Notes: generated by a model not told the origin, from the sequence alone. 64,000 nt of DNA from Poa pratensis (GCA_947311845.1 CAMZMU010000020.1:34673946-34737945), one strand, 5' to 3'. Numbered from the stretch's first letter, positions 46,556 to 59,112 are shown. Made by a program: numbers and translations.

Positions 46556-46810
46556 CTTAGGTCAGTTCCTGAAGTCCACTTTTTGTATTCTTTAGCTAAG
46601 CTAACTAGACCTTTATCAAATCTGCATAACTACCACTTTAGGGGTCAATGTCAATCTTTCATCTTGGAACCTAAAGAAAAGGTACTCGCCCTCATTAAAT
46701 TGAGAGAGAATAGGGCGATACATACGCTTTCACTCATACATTAGCAAAAACTAACTAGATAAAGAGAAAAAATAAATCATGGAAAAACAATATATTGCAC
46801 CACACACATG
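46353..46810. repeat. host tandem duplication, end of unit 1 and unit 2
   Basis: TCATCTTGGA...CATTAAATTGAGAG at 46353-46410 recurs at 46657-46710, and 46494-46657 repeats 7947-8123. A (GA)n tract is at 46517-46552. Confidence 0.75.
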
Positions 46811-47523
46811 TTTTCCAAGAGGTTACATCGGGAGATGATGGTAAGTTGCTGGAGATGATTATGGAGATCAACACAAGGGTGGCAGATGGGGAGATGCCAC
46901 CAGAGGCGATTCTGGCCGTGACTCGCCCTCCAATCTTCTCTGGTCGTGGCATGCACAACCTTGTTTTTTTGTCTTGCAAGGCGTCGTCACTCACAAGAAA
47001 TCTTTGTGAGGGTATCTATAAAGGTTTTTAGGTCAAAAAAAATGTTGTAGCGAAATAATTGACGCAATCCCACAAGTGGGGCAAACTACACCCATTGGGC
47101 ACAACCAGCTTCCTAGGACGCGTCGAGGGGCCTCCCCGGGCCAGTCCCATTGTTGTCCTCTCCGCTTTTGAAAACAAACGAACGTCGTGATTTTTTCCTG
47201 AATTGTTTCGGATTCAAAAGGTTCCTAAAAGTTAAAAATACCCGAAATGGGGTTTTTGTCTTCCAATATAAAATATCAAAATAGTTGTGATTTCTTGGAA
47301 TTTCAACTAGGGACAAGTTTAGAATAACCATACAAGTATCAAGTTTCACAAACAAGTCACCTACTTGTAATCAATACAAATATAATATTCAAACAAATTC
47401 AATAAATCACTGATACACTGAAATATAATCATCTCTATGATTGCCTCAGCGGTATATTTTAACACTCTGTGCATTCGGCCCGAGAAAACCAAGTCAAGAA
47501 TGGTATGTGTGTGTGTTGGGGGT

Positions 47524-47554
<31 letters not shown>

Positions 47555-48499
47555 GGGGAAGCCTACATGAGGCAGTCATACTTAAGGTATTGGAAACGAG
47601 GTGAGGACCCAATGCGAGACCTAAGAGGTAGCCAAACCGAGAACTGTCTCATCATGCCGTCTAGGGCTCCCGCCACCAACGCCATCACCAAGTGGTCTCC
47701 TCTCTTAGTTCCCATGCTTTTTCCATAGTACAACCCCATAGGCTGTCCTCTCCAATCACCCTTGGATAGGGTTTAGTTCTTGTTATTTTCAACCATGTAC
47801 AGAGTTTGTACGAGTTTAATTAAGTTGAAGTCTACTTCAACTGCAACACATAACAAAATAGAGCAACAGCTTAAATTGGCTCAAGCATAACTAAAGATAC
47901 ATACGAGCCGGTCAACCCAGTCCAAATAGTCCACGTGATAAATCGAACAACGCAATTCCACATGTCTTTTTTGCATTGTGGGTGCACAAGATACAACATA
48001 ATTTATGTTTAGAATTTATTTCATATTTTTTAAACCTCAAATTGGGACATCCTATAATGGGGTATGGGCGCAACTAATTATGAAATATTCGCATTCGGAG
48101 AAAACTAAACAACACTATGGATGCGAAAACAGGACCCAATTATCCCACTTATTCTTCATTTTGTACATGTCTAGTATAAAAAAATTGTCCAATGTTTTGT
48201 ACTAGGCATGTATAATAAAATGAGAAATAAGTGTTAGATCCCTTTTTCACATCAGCGCGAAAATGACGGAGTAGCACAAAAAAAAAACAAGTCAGAAAGA
48301 TAAAATCCCAATAATCAAAGCCCTATTCCCCTGGGAAAGGAGGGCAAAAGCTCGAAGATCAACTGCCCTGAAAATTGGAGGCGCGTGTTTCCGAAATTTG
48401 AAAGCCGCGGCCGAAATTGGCGGCACAAATTGTTGGATCCAACGAACCCACCTTTCGTTTCCCCTTCCCTCGGTGGTCTTTGGGAAGAAATAGACCTTA
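46811..48499. other. host DNA upstream of the B3 gene
   Basis: No supported gene. A 78-codon plus-strand ORF (46795-47031) has no domain I recognise. A run of 29 G lies at 47524-47552. The last 180 bp (48310-48499) is more GC-rich and probably contains promoter and 5' untranslated sequence of the B3 gene. Confidence 0.5.
47524..47552. repeat. poly(G) tract of 29 bases
   Basis: Uninterrupted G run after GTGTGTGTTGGGGGTG. Length in the assembly may be unreliable. Confidence 0.9.
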
Positions 48500-48771
48500 G
48501 ACTAGTCACAATGGGAGTAACTTAGCTAGTAACATCACACATCTCAAGACCATTTTGCTTATGTGGCATGTAGTTAATAAGGAGAGAGCTGTTTGGAGTA
48601 ACTTAGCTAGTTACCGTAACATCACATTTATCAAGACAAAATGAGTCTATAGTGCAATAAATAAGATCTTATATGACACCACAATGATGTTACTCCCCAC
48701 TGTGAAGGTGGTAACATAGACTAGTAACATCACCATGTTACTACTCTATATTACTCCCATTGTGACTAGTC
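48500..48771. mobile_element. MITE, Tc1/Mariner-like by TA duplication (272 bp)
   Basis: Terminal inverted repeats GACTAGTCACAATGGGAGTAA / TTACTCCCATTGTGACTAGTC of 21 bp, flanked by TA on both sides (48498-48499 and 48772-48773). Internal AGTAACAT-type repeats extend the hairpin. No coding capacity. The TIR is not the classical CTCCCTCC Stowaway end, so the superfamily rests on the TA flank. Confidence 0.8.
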
Positions 48772-48804
48772 TAACAGGAGAGGAAACCAAGAAAGAGGAA
48801 ATAA

Positions 48805-50343
48805 ATGGCCGAGGTGAATTCGTACGAGGAGCAGCGCAGGAGGCAGGTGGAGGAGAACAAGCGGAAGCTGGAAGAGCTGCGCCTGCACCACCTCTCCGGT
48901 GCCGTCCGCGAGGCCGGCGCCAAGCCAAAGCCGGTCCGTCAGATCGATCCCCCACTTCACCTCCACTCTTCCTTTGCTCCGGGTCATCCTTTGTCTTCAC
49001 TGTGACTAGTCTTGTTTGGTTGGTGTCGCAGAAGCGGAAGGCCCCGCCGCGACGGGACATCGCCGATGTCGGCCCGCCCCGGCGTTCCGGCCGTATCGCC
49101 ACCCTCCCCGAGCAGCCCGACTATCGCGACAATGTACGTGCTCCGCAACTAAGGTTCCTATTAGCCGATTACAAGTAAGATCTAATCACACGGTGTAACT
49201 GAGGGAGACTGGAAATGAACCCGCAAATCAGACTCTATCACTCAAGAGGTGGTTCTCCTAAGTTTCCATTTTATATTCCTGCAAGAAGCTAATATACGAA
49301 TAACTCTCAGGTAAAGCTCGGCACCGTCAAGTCACAGAAGAAAAAGGAAGTAAAACCTGATCATGCGTACGCCATTACCAAGGCTGAAGAGCTACAGGAT
49401 AAGCTTGGCTCAGATTACCCTACCTTTGTCAAGCCCATGACCCAGTCTCTTAGCATTCTGGTAAGGAGAAACTTCCTTAATGTAATGTTACCATCCCCTC
49501 TGAGAGATGCTTGGTTCTTGGATGTTGATTGATGGGATATGTGGCAGTACATCCCGGCGCAGTTCAGCATGGAGCATCTCCCGGACCGTGACACGAAATT
49601 CGCTTTGGTGGATGATGATGACGAGGAGTTTGACACGCACTATCGTCCACACAGTAGCAGCCTCAATTTCGGGTGGAGAGAGTTCGCTGAAGATCATGAG
49701 CTCGTTGATGGTGATTGTTTGGTGTTTCAGCTGATCAAGAGGACATTGTTCAAGGTAAGATTTTTAGTTGGTCTTCATTGCTATGGATTTTTTGCTGATT
49801 TTATTGTGTTTGAGATGCCGCGCTATGATTCTTAAGAAATTCTGAAATTTGGTCGGGGGACTAAGGTACCATCCTCATGATAACAATGATGTGAATTCTC
49901 TAAATTATCACACAGGAAAAACTGTTCCTTACATTATACTTACACAGATAACTGAAACTAGCAAACTCTTATTATTCACATTGGCAGAATAGAATTAGAA
50001 CGGGTCTGTTTGAAATACCAGTTTTAAATGATATTTGCTGGAAACAGTGCATTCCAAATGCCGGTTTTACCTGACATTGGCAGGAAACAATACAATTCTC
50101 AACACCGGTATCATATTCTTCTTTTTAAAGCGGATATAAGAAATGCTTCTAAGCTCTAGATATCAGTTTTCTTCCTGACCTTCTTTCTATTGTGCAACTT
50201 CAATTTACTGGAAGATTCTGTTTATAAGACCTTACTGTACGGTGAAAGTCCATGCATGCTCCTAACTGTGTAAATTTTGGCACGTACAAAATTTGCAGGT
50301 CTACATATTCAGGGCAAGTTCGTACTATGTGAATGACGATTAA
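48805..50343 (+). CDS. small single-B3-domain protein (five exons, 210 residues)
   Basis: Putative plant-specific DNA-binding protein of the B3 superfamily, nuclear by family. Exons 48805-48933, 49032-49133, 49311-49460, 49548-49754 and 50299-50343; all introns are GT-AG and phase 0, and the sum is 633 bp. Residues 1-43 form a charged coiled segment (MAEVNSYEEQRRRQVEENKR), a typical start of this subgroup. Residues 44-77 are basic (RRSGRI), residues 95-120 include YAITKAEELQDKLGSDYP, and the B3 fold runs from FVKPMTQS (about residue 116) to VYIFRASSYY near the end, with LVDGDCLVFQLI in the core. The usual 'GGFWLGLP' strand after KPMTQS is shortened to SLSILYIP. It resembles rice and Arabidopsis small B3 proteins from memory. 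No stop or frameshift; a MITE sits just upstream. Confidence 0.85.
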
Positions 50344-52115
50344 TGAAGCAATGATCAGGTAGACTGCCTTGTCAATTGCCTGCATTGGTTGAATACCTGA
50401 GTTTGATGTTTACAATATCTAGCCCCAAGTGTTTTCGCTGTGAGTGTGTTTCCTACATTGCAGTTAGCTGTTGTAGTATCATAGACATGAAGAATAACTG
50501 CACTTATTACCATTTCCCCTAGGTTTGTATTTCATTGTGTGATCAGCAAAAATTCAAGCTTATTTGTTTCTTTCTGCTAACTTTGCCGAAATTGGATGAC
50601 CACAATCAATTTAGGAAACTTAATCTCTTAAGGATGGATGCTTCTCTGTGGCCAAAAGTATGTTGACATTTTACGCAATTTGGATGGATTGTTTTTGTTA
50701 GTAACAACACATTTTCTTGGCACTGCGTCTTCTGCTTGTCTTGCCCTTCCTGAGACATCAATACTTGAACTGCGTACACAACTTTTCTACATAAATTTGT
50801 GTATAAATTTGTACTTTGGTACCAGATAAGATACTCATGTTTCTTGTATGTTCGTTCACTTTTGCAGACATTTACATGTTAAATATTTTCCTTGTATCAA
50901 CGTGAAAGTTACACTCTTGGCTGATTTTGGAAAACTAGTACATTACTAGCTTTCCTTTTGAAACAAAGAATTTATTAATCTGTCGGCCTCTGCATCAAGA
51001 GAATGCACACAATAAATTGTTTTCACGTATTTACGGTGTTATATCTGACGGAAACCATGTTAGATTGTTAGGCTACTAGTAGTTATTACATCTTCCGGTG
51101 CTTATTTGTTAATAGTGGCATTTTCAGGTTGCTGTAGAGATTCAGCTCTACCCTGAATTGGATCCCAAACAAGTTGGCAGATGGATAATGTTCGAAATAT
51201 TAGCTTCGCAGTCTCCTGGTTTATTTATCTATGGCCTTCTCCTGAACTCACAGTTCAGAAATCTTCACTGTCGTCAGGGGTTAGTTATGTATGCATGGCA
51301 AATGTCGGAATTTAGTAAAACTTGCCATGTAACTGCAAGTCCTATGGCAACTGCTGACATTCTGTATATTCTGTTACGAAAAAGCAAGTGTGCAACTTGA
51401 CATGCGATGCCCATCATGATATCCCTTCGATGCGTTCTTTTGACGTCAAATCCATTCTGCTCTGTGATTTTTCTGTTTTCCTTGACAAATCGTTTTCACT
51501 CTCGGAAACAAGATTTGCTTCGTTTCTGTGATCATAGGTGCATGTCATTCCGTGGGTAGTTTCAACTTTCGACACTGGAAGTGTCCATCGATGAGTGTAG
51601 TTTCAACTAATCCGAGTCAGCTATGGCCATGTGTATCTAGATGCACATGCTAGCAGAGGGTATAACATGGGCGGCATATAGACGTGTGCACTTGACACGT
51701 TAGGTGTACTAGTGCACTAGGCACCTAATTAACATTGCCAATAACCATGAAAATTTCTGAATTTTATTCACAACAACCTATATCTGCATTGTCGCTGAAT
51801 TAAGATTCTAAACTTGACCCACATGTAATTTTGTTGTTTTGAATAGCACATGGATGTCTAAAAAGAATCTGTCTGTAGAGACTGTCCGGACGAGTCTAGA
51901 AAGCTCTTGGACTGAACTCACCCGAACGCCCATCCGGACCCGTTTCCATGATATCTTTTCATATAACTCATGGGTAAATTCTGATCACTCGTCTGCAACA
52001 TCAAAACCCACTTAGGGTGAAGATGTATTCCTTTCACTATGTCCCGCAACGACATTCAGTGAAACTTAACTGTACGAGACTCACAGATCAAGGCATAGTC
52101 GATTGTTTTGTGGAT
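50344..52115 (+). other. 3' flank of the B3 gene
   Basis: AT-rich sequence with no supported ORF. An AG-ended tract followed by GTTGCTGTAGAGATTCAG at 51128 could be an acceptor for an untranslated 3' exon, but nothing confirms it. Confidence 0.4.
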
Positions 52116-52129
52116 AAGTGTAGCTCATT
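52116..52129. repeat. 14-bp LINE target-site duplication, left copy
   Basis: AAGTGTAGCTCATT, repeated exactly at 55994-56007. Confidence 0.95.
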
Positions 52130-52257
52130 TTTTTTTCAAGAACACGCAAAAGGATTGCGTGTCTTTCTTATTAAGACAGAGAGAAAACCAATTACAAGAA
52201 CTGCCGAGGGTAATCACAAGCGATTCCCTCAGCCCAAACCCGATTACACGTACATGA

Positions 52258-55200
52258 TTACTCACTAATCTGCAAATCCACTCCACAAAGCTTGGCCTTT
52301 CGCCAAAGCTCTAATTCCTCTCTGATTCTCTTACAGATTACCCACGGTATCGACGCAATTTTTTCGAACACCCTACTGTTGCGCTCTAACCAGAGAGACC
52401 TCGCCACCAGAACAATGAGGGAGTTCACCTCCTTCCTTTGCCGCTTTGGAGTCGCATTGGAGACCGCCGGCCACCAACCAGCAATGGTGGTTTGCGGCGT
52501 GGGCGTGAACCGATGCAAACGAAGCGGCAGCAGCATGGAGTACCAAACCTCTCTGGCGAACGAACACTGCACTGTCAAGTGCTCCGCCGTTTCCTGTTCT
52601 TGGCACACAGCGGACAGGTCGCGGGATGCTGCAAATTCCGGCGAGCCAACCTGTCAGCCATCCACAATCGTCCCCGTAGCGTGAACCACATGTGTAATTT
52701 GTGTTTGAGTGGCGCTCGAGAGGTCCACAATTCGTCGGCGCAAGGAAACCCCTCTCTGCCCATAAGGAAGGCCTTGTATGCTGATTTCGACGAGTACTTG
52801 CCGTTCGCCGTCAGCAACCATGTGAATTTGTCCTCCTCCTCGCTCAAATGCCACTCCGCCAGCAGCTCCCACAGGTTCATGAACTCCACGATGGCTGGGA
52901 TCGACGGCGCCCCTCGAATATCCGCCACCCAAGCGCGATTGGGCAAGGATTCCGCCACAGTCTTCTTCACCGCCGCTGGATTGACGAATTCCACTAGATT
53001 AGGGGCCAATTGAGCGATGCTCTGACCCCCCACCCATCTGTCCGTCCAGAACAGTAACCGCCTCCCATTGCCCAGCTCACATTTAGTGCAAGCCCGAGCA
53101 ATCTCCTCCGCTTCTTCTGCCAAAGAGAAATCAAGGCCTTGCCATGGCTTGCTCGCATCTGTCATCTGCATCCATCGCCATCGCGCCCGCAATGCATGGT
53201 TCATGATCCTCAGATTCCTGATGCCGAGGCCGCCCATCTCCTTAGGCAGACAGACCGTGCGCCACGCCACCACACACTGCCCTTGCCTTGCTTCTGTAGT
53301 TGCTGACCAGAAAAAACACCGCAAAAGCTTATCTGCACACTCGAAGAACCACGGCCGCAAGTCCAACGAGAGCATGTGGTAAATTGACGTCGCCGAGAGG
53401 GTGGAATCGATCAGAATCAACCTGCCGCTCTTTTCTAACAACGACGCCTTCCAAGTTGGGATGTGCCCCGCGAGCTTGTCCACCACTGGCTGCAGGTCTG
53501 TTTTCGATAGCCGTCCCACTGTCAACGGCAAACCCAAGTATTGAATGGGGAATTCCTTAATTGGGCAGCCCAGAATTGCTGTTATTGGCTGCAAGTCAAT
53601 ACCCTCGCAGCGTATCAGCGACGCCGAACTCTTCGCCAAATTGCATCGCAGCCCGAGGCACCGCCAAACAGATTCAGAATTTGCATCGCCGCAGTCGCTT
53701 CCTCCACTGTCGGTTTGATGAACAGCACAACGTCGTCCGCGAATAACGAAAGCCTGTGCTGAATCCCACAGTCCGCCATCGACTCAAACAACCCCCTCTC
53801 CTCCGCCAGTCTGACCACTGCATTCAAAACATCAATCACTAGTATAAAGAACATCGGAGAGATGGGGTCTGCCTGTCTGAGTCCCGTCCATGCCAGAATT
53901 GATCCCCCGCCGAGCCATTGATTAGCACTCTGGTTGAAGCCGCAGAGAGCATCGTGGCCAGTCTAGCGATCCATCTCTGCCCAAACCCACGGTGCTGCAG
54001 AACCTCAATCAAGAAGGGCCACGCCACCGAATCAAAGGCCTTGGCCACATCCAATTTCAGCATGAGCGCCGGGCGATTGCCGCCTGTGCAAATTCCTAAT
54101 CGAGTGTTTTACCATGAAGAAATTATCCTGAATGGTGCGCCCCTTTAAAAAAGCACTCTGGTTACAGTCCACGAGCTGAGGAAGGGGCTTGGCAAGCCTC
54201 GCCGCCATGGCTTTAGAGATAATTTTCGCGAAGCTATGGATGAGGCTGATTGGGCGGAAGTCGCCCACGTCCACTGCGCCCTCCTTCTTCGGCAATAGCG
54301 TGATTAGTGCTTCATTTACCTTCGAAAAACCTCTGGCATCGGCTGAATCGAACCAATTTACTGCCTTCATGATCGAATCCTTGATCAGCGGCCACACCGA
54401 CTGAAAGAATCGTGTCGTGAAGCCGTTGGGGCCTGGCGCTTTATCCGCTGGCAAGGAGCGAATCACCTCCCAGATCTCCTGCTCAGAAAACGGCAACTCC
54501 AACTCTGTCAGATCGCACGCAGGCAGGTTCAGCGTGGCCAGATTAATCGCGTGATCTCGCCGTACAGGGGCGCCAATCAGATCCTCGAAGTGGCCCGTAG
54601 CCAGCTCGCACATCCCCTTGACCTCCGCTGACTGATTATTCCCCCTACGCAATCTGAAAATATGGTTCTGCCTTCGCCGTGTACTCGCGTGAATATGGAA
54701 GAAAGCCATGTTGGCGTCTCCTTCCTGCAGCCAGCCAATTCTTGATCGTTGTCTGGCGATGGTGCGCTCCAAAGAAGCCAACCCAAAGACCTTTTTCTTC
54801 AGCTCTCTTCTCAGCCAAAACTCACCCTGATTCAATTGCCTACTGTCCATGGCTTTGTCCAGCTGCAAAATGACTTCGTTTGCCAGGAGGATTTGTTCCT
54901 TGATGTTTCCTACTCTCCTCTGACTCCATCTACTCAGCACCCATGCTGTAGCCCGCAGTCGATTGCTCAAATCAGTAAAGGGATCGGGGTGCTGCTCCAC
55001 ATCGAACCAAGCAGCCGCCACTGCTTCCTGATATCCTGCGATCTTCGGCCAGAAAGCCTGGAAATGAAACCGCTATTTCCTATGAAATGAGACATTGGTG
55101 GACAACATGATCGCGCAATGATCAGAGAGTGCAGACGTGAGAGCCTGCAGAAGACAATTCGGATGCAGCACATCCCAGTCCACTGTGCAAAACCATTGAT

Positions 55201-55806
55201 CAAGTTTTTCCAGAGTTGGGCTTCTACGCTCGTTGCTCCAAGTATATCTCCGGCCCACCAGGCCCTGCTCTTTTAGTTCCAGATCATTCAGTAATCTGCG
55301 AAAACGGCCCATCATGCGGCGATGCAACCGCCCATTATTTTTATCCGCTGCTTCCAGGATGAGATTGAAGTCGCCTGTGACCGCCCAGCATCCTGGGAAA
55401 GCCGCACGAACGGCTCTCAGTTCATCCAAGAACTCCACCTTTAGTTGTTCCTGAGTGGGCCCGTACACCGTGGTCAGCGACCACTCTTCTCCTCCATCCA
55501 CGCTGAGCGTGATCGTGACAGAAAATCTGTCAACTTGTGAGAGCGCACAACTTGGACGTGGCTAGATTGCCACGCCACTATAATTCCCCCCGCCGTGTTA
55601 ATCGCAGGGAGTGCCATGAATCAGTCGAAATTTGGCCCAAGTATGCCCATCACCGTGAACCTGTCCACAGTTGCTAGCTTAGCTTCGACCATGCAAACGA
55701 TCGACGCTGCTGCGTCCTCCACAACTGTACGCACTACCGTGCCCCTATTTGGGGCGTTTAACCCTCGCGGATTCCACACTACTATATTATGATTCATGCA
55801 ATTCAT
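52258..55806 (-). pseudogene. LINE ORF2: apurinic-type endonuclease and reverse transcriptase, frameshifted
   Basis: Enzyme for target-primed reverse transcription. Start Met at 55806 ('IVVWNPRGLN', the usual endonuclease start). Endonuclease motifs 'TTVYGPT', 'VTGDFNLI' and 'SDHCAIML' at 55480-55090. Reverse transcriptase at 54470-53600: 'LPADKAPGPNGF', 'DFRPISL', 'NQSAFLKGRTIQDNF', 'LKLDVAKAFDSV', and the catalytic 'FADDVVLF' near 53735. Thumb and connection follow at 53639-52620, then a Cys-rich zf-RVT-like end ('CPLC' ... 'AEHLTVQC', 52600-52560), ending at 52258. Frame changes near 55610, 55520, 54060, 53885, 53650 and 52600. It has GPNG where most copies have GPDG. Confidence 0.88.
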
Positions 55807-55845
55807 GGGAAACTAATTGTCTACACATCGACTAGACGCCGAGCA

Positions 55846-55992
55846 TCAAGCGTCCCACATCGCCGGCGCCAAGGTAGCGTCCAGGAAGAACAGGTTGGCT
55901 ACCGCCTCTACGCGTTGCTCATGCATTGGCTCACGGAAGTACTCTGCATACTTCGCCAAGCAGTCAACCGGCTCCTCTCCCTCTATATCACG
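55846..55992 (-). pseudogene. C-terminal remnant of LINE ORF1 (48 codons)
   Basis: Open from the truncation point to TGA at 55846-55848, ending '...LAPAMWDA'. It precedes ORF2 by 39 bases on the minus strand, where ORF1 is expected. The remnant lacks the RNA-binding and zinc-knuckle regions. Confidence 0.6.
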
Positions 55993-55993
55993 G

Positions 55994-56007
55994 AAGTGTA
56001 GCTCATT
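55994..56007. repeat. 14-bp LINE target-site duplication, right copy
   Basis: AAGTGTAGCTCATT, identical to 52116-52129. Confidence 0.95.
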
Positions 56008-56926
56008 GTCTAGGTGGATGTCCAACCTTAGCCAATTATCACTAAACTATAAATATATCAAACAACAAATTAGAACTAAATTCAATCTAATGTGTTTATG
56101 AGATCGGTTGGGAATTGTTAGATTTTGTGAGTCACGCCTCGTTTAATCTCATGAGTTACGAACCATTTACTCAATAAAATTCTTGAAAAACTCAAATACA
56201 CTTTTGACTTGCATGGCGCGTACATGGTGTTTAGTGCCATAGCGGTGAGCTGCTCTACTCTTCGCCTCTCACCTCGTCACAATATACACGCACGCTCACT
56301 CACCTCGTCCGCCCGCGTTTCGATTTGTGAATCGAGTTCACAAGCTCTGGGAGTGCGTGTCAAGAAGGGAGTGTATGCATGCCATGTTTTTGGGGGCGTG
56401 ACGATGAACCAGCACGATTATATACACCCTTGTTTTCATGTCAGTTGTGTTATAGAGAGCAGGCCTACGGGACGCATGAAACACCGGGCGAGGGGCGATA
56501 GGATTTCTTGACCGCTCCATCTGTTTGACTACATCCAACGATGACCAATAGACTACTTCAACTACTTCTTGACTACCTATCATGAGCGACAACGCCAACC
56601 TGTTCCCGTTGCCTTCTCGACCAGCGATCAACACATATGTGCTTATTATCTCACCGTTCCCACTTGTATTTGGTCCATACATAGATCTAATAGACATTTC
56701 TAATTTTCTCATATGCGATCTGTTTTGTTAGTGCACATGTGATCTTCACTTCCGGGTTTAAACCTATTCGAAAATTGCTTACTGTTCCGACAAATTGTGG
56801 CAGCCAATTGGTGTGAATCACACGAAAACGTCACGGAGAGATTTGCGCAAGCCAAATCCAAGGATTAGGAGTGACATTATCTTGTTGCACATTTTAAGCC
56901 GAACATGGAATAAAAACCACTTCTAA
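56008..56926. other. host DNA between the LINE and the Harbinger-like remnant
   Basis: No supported gene or repeat. ORFs at 56209-56511 (plus) and 56338-56712 (minus) overlap each other on opposite strands and show no domain. Confidence 0.45.
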
Positions 56927-57742
56927 GGGCATCTCCAGCCGGCCCCTACCGCCCCCCGCCCCCCCCCCCGAACCTCGTTTAGCGCCTTGGTGCGCTGGGT
57001 TTCGCCTAGGGGCAAAAGGCGATGTGGGCCAGCCTTGTCGTCGAGGGAAGGCGATTTCCCTCCCTTTTTTGTCTTTTCCCTCCATTTCGCCCCACATATC
57101 CCCTCCCCATCCGCAGCTCCCGCCATTTTCCCCCAGATCTAGCCGCCATGCCGCCCAAGAAGTTCACCGGCCCCCGCAACGCCACCGCCGCCGCCGCCGT
57201 TGCAGCCTCCGCCTCCGCCATCGTTGTGAAGGAGAAGAAGAAGAGGAAGCCGAGGGCACCGATAAAGAGGCCGCCGGGCTGGACCAACGCCAAGTGGACG
57301 GCGGACGTGGAGCGCCAGAAGACCGAGAACGCCAGCCGCCGGGCAAGGAAGAAGGTGCTGTGGGCCAAGCGCCTGGCCGAGGGTGGCGGCGAAGAAGAAG
57401 AGGAGGAGGAAGAAGAGGAAGAGGATGAGGAAGAGGAGGAGATGGGGATGGAGGTGGAGGCGCCGGCTGTGCCGGCCAAGATCAGGGTCGGCCTACCGCC
57501 TCATCCTCATTTCGCCGGATGGGGCAGCCAAGCAAGCGTCGCCGCGCTGGAGCGCGTCTCCCCACTACTCCCCTGGGTACGCCGACAACGACCCGCATGG
57601 TGGCTTCAACCCAAACGTCGCGTTTCCGCACTGCGCTCCTCCGCCTCCTCTGTACGCAGACTCGCTGGGCTACTCGAGCTCGCCCTCGCTTTGCCGCGCC
57701 CTCCCGTTCACCTCGAGCCAGGACGCCCGCATCATGTTCGGC

Positions 57743-57747
57743 GCAAT
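57743..57747. repeat. GCAAT target duplication of the solo LTR, left copy
   Basis: GCAAT before TGATGCACC and again at 59113-59117 after ...GGGCATCA. Confidence 0.92.
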
Positions 57748-59112
57748 TGATGCACCTAAAATGCATCTACTTTTCCAAGAACTTTGCTTCATAATTTGCT
57801 CCGGAATCTTCCCATATTTGAATAAACCTGCTGAATCTGACACTGTTTTTAGCAAAGTCTCGTTTCTGGTTATTTTTGCAGGAAATTAAATCGGGGAAAA
57901 ATACCACATCATTTTTTATGGAAAATGAGGACAACGTGCAAAGGATGGACACGAGGAAGCGCCGGAGGCCCAAAATAGGGGGCCCCACGCGGCCAGATCC
58001 TTGGGCCGCGTGGGCCCACCTAAACAGAGCCTCGGGCGCCGCCTCTCCTTCGGCTTTTCGCGTACCCCCTCATATATACGAAAAAGTGGGTGCCCTAAGA
58101 GGAGATGAGCTTTCGCGAAACACACCGCCGCCACCACCACGATCTTCGTTTTCGGAGACAGATTGATTCAGGATTTCTCCTCCGGTGGAGGGATCCGGAG
58201 ACCGTCTTCACCGCCATCTTCACCGCCTTCATCTCCATCGACCATGAGCTCCCTCTCCATCACCATGTGTGAGTAGTCCGTTGTAGGCATGTGAGGTGGA
58301 TGGGGATTGGATGAGATTGATCATGTAATGATACCAGTTGTTCGAGATCTTAGGGGTTTATCTTGAGGATATTTTTGTATTGTGTTGATGCACTTATGCT
58401 ATACTTAATGCTTGTTACTAGGGCCCGAGTGACATGATTTCAGTACTGAACTTATTTTGCTTCATCATATAATTGAGTTTGGTATCTATCTGCAAAGTGT
58501 ATCACCTGCTATTATGTTGAACCTGCGAACCCTAAAAGTGACAGTATAGGGAAAACAAGGGGGAGATGTTTTAGTTTGAGGATTCTATGTGTTCATGAAG
58601 TGTTAATGCGTTGTTACGGGCTATTCGAAAGGGTAGACCTTAATTACCTGTAGTTCCAAGTTGGCCCCGGTGAAATGGGCAGGTAGGACAATAGATGTTG
58701 TGCAAATTCTCTTGGTTAGTACGCACAACTAATTATGGAACACATACCTACATATATCGGAGTTAGAGATAAGTCCCATTGCTATTTATATCTTATTATA
58801 TGATCAATCTTATTCATGCAACACCCCGCTATCACCTCATGCCTACGTTTTAAATCTCTGAGTTACACTTTCAGTTTTACGGTGAAAACTGGGAAACCCT
58901 TGTCCACTACTGCTGTTCTATTTGCTACTTGAATCATACTACTGCCATCACTATCGCTGCTGCAAGTTTATTGATATACAGGTGTGGTTGAGAGTGACGC
59001 CTCAATTGCCAAAGTCTTATTGGTATTCTTGTGTTCCCATCGTGTCGAACTATAAATTTGGGTAATACTTCCCAACGAAGATTTCAGCGATCCCTTATAC
59101 TTGTGGGCATCA
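57748..59112 (+). repeat. solo LTR, Gypsy type related to elements C and D (1365 bp)
   Basis: Starts TGATGCACCTAAAATGCATC and ends TATACTTGTGGGCATCA, diverged versions of the ends of the element C LTR. It contains ACTAGGGCCCGAGTGACATGA-type sequence also found, inverted, in the C LTRs. No internal region; 5-bp duplications flank it. Confidence 0.88.

Larger units (their letters stand above)
52130..55993 (-). mobile_element. L1-type LINE, 5'-truncated, 3864 bp
   Basis: It is bounded by a perfect 14-bp duplication, has an A-tail at its 3' end (T run from 52130) and carries endonuclease and reverse transcriptase on the minus strand. Only the C-terminal 48 codons of ORF1 remain at the 5' end, so the copy is truncated. 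Several frameshifts in ORF2 make it inactive. Confidence 0.93.

Noticed and set aside
51128..51400. Possible sixth exon of the B3 gene
   Set aside because: The coding frame already ends at 50343, and the ORF here has no domain; an untranslated exon cannot be shown from sequence alone.
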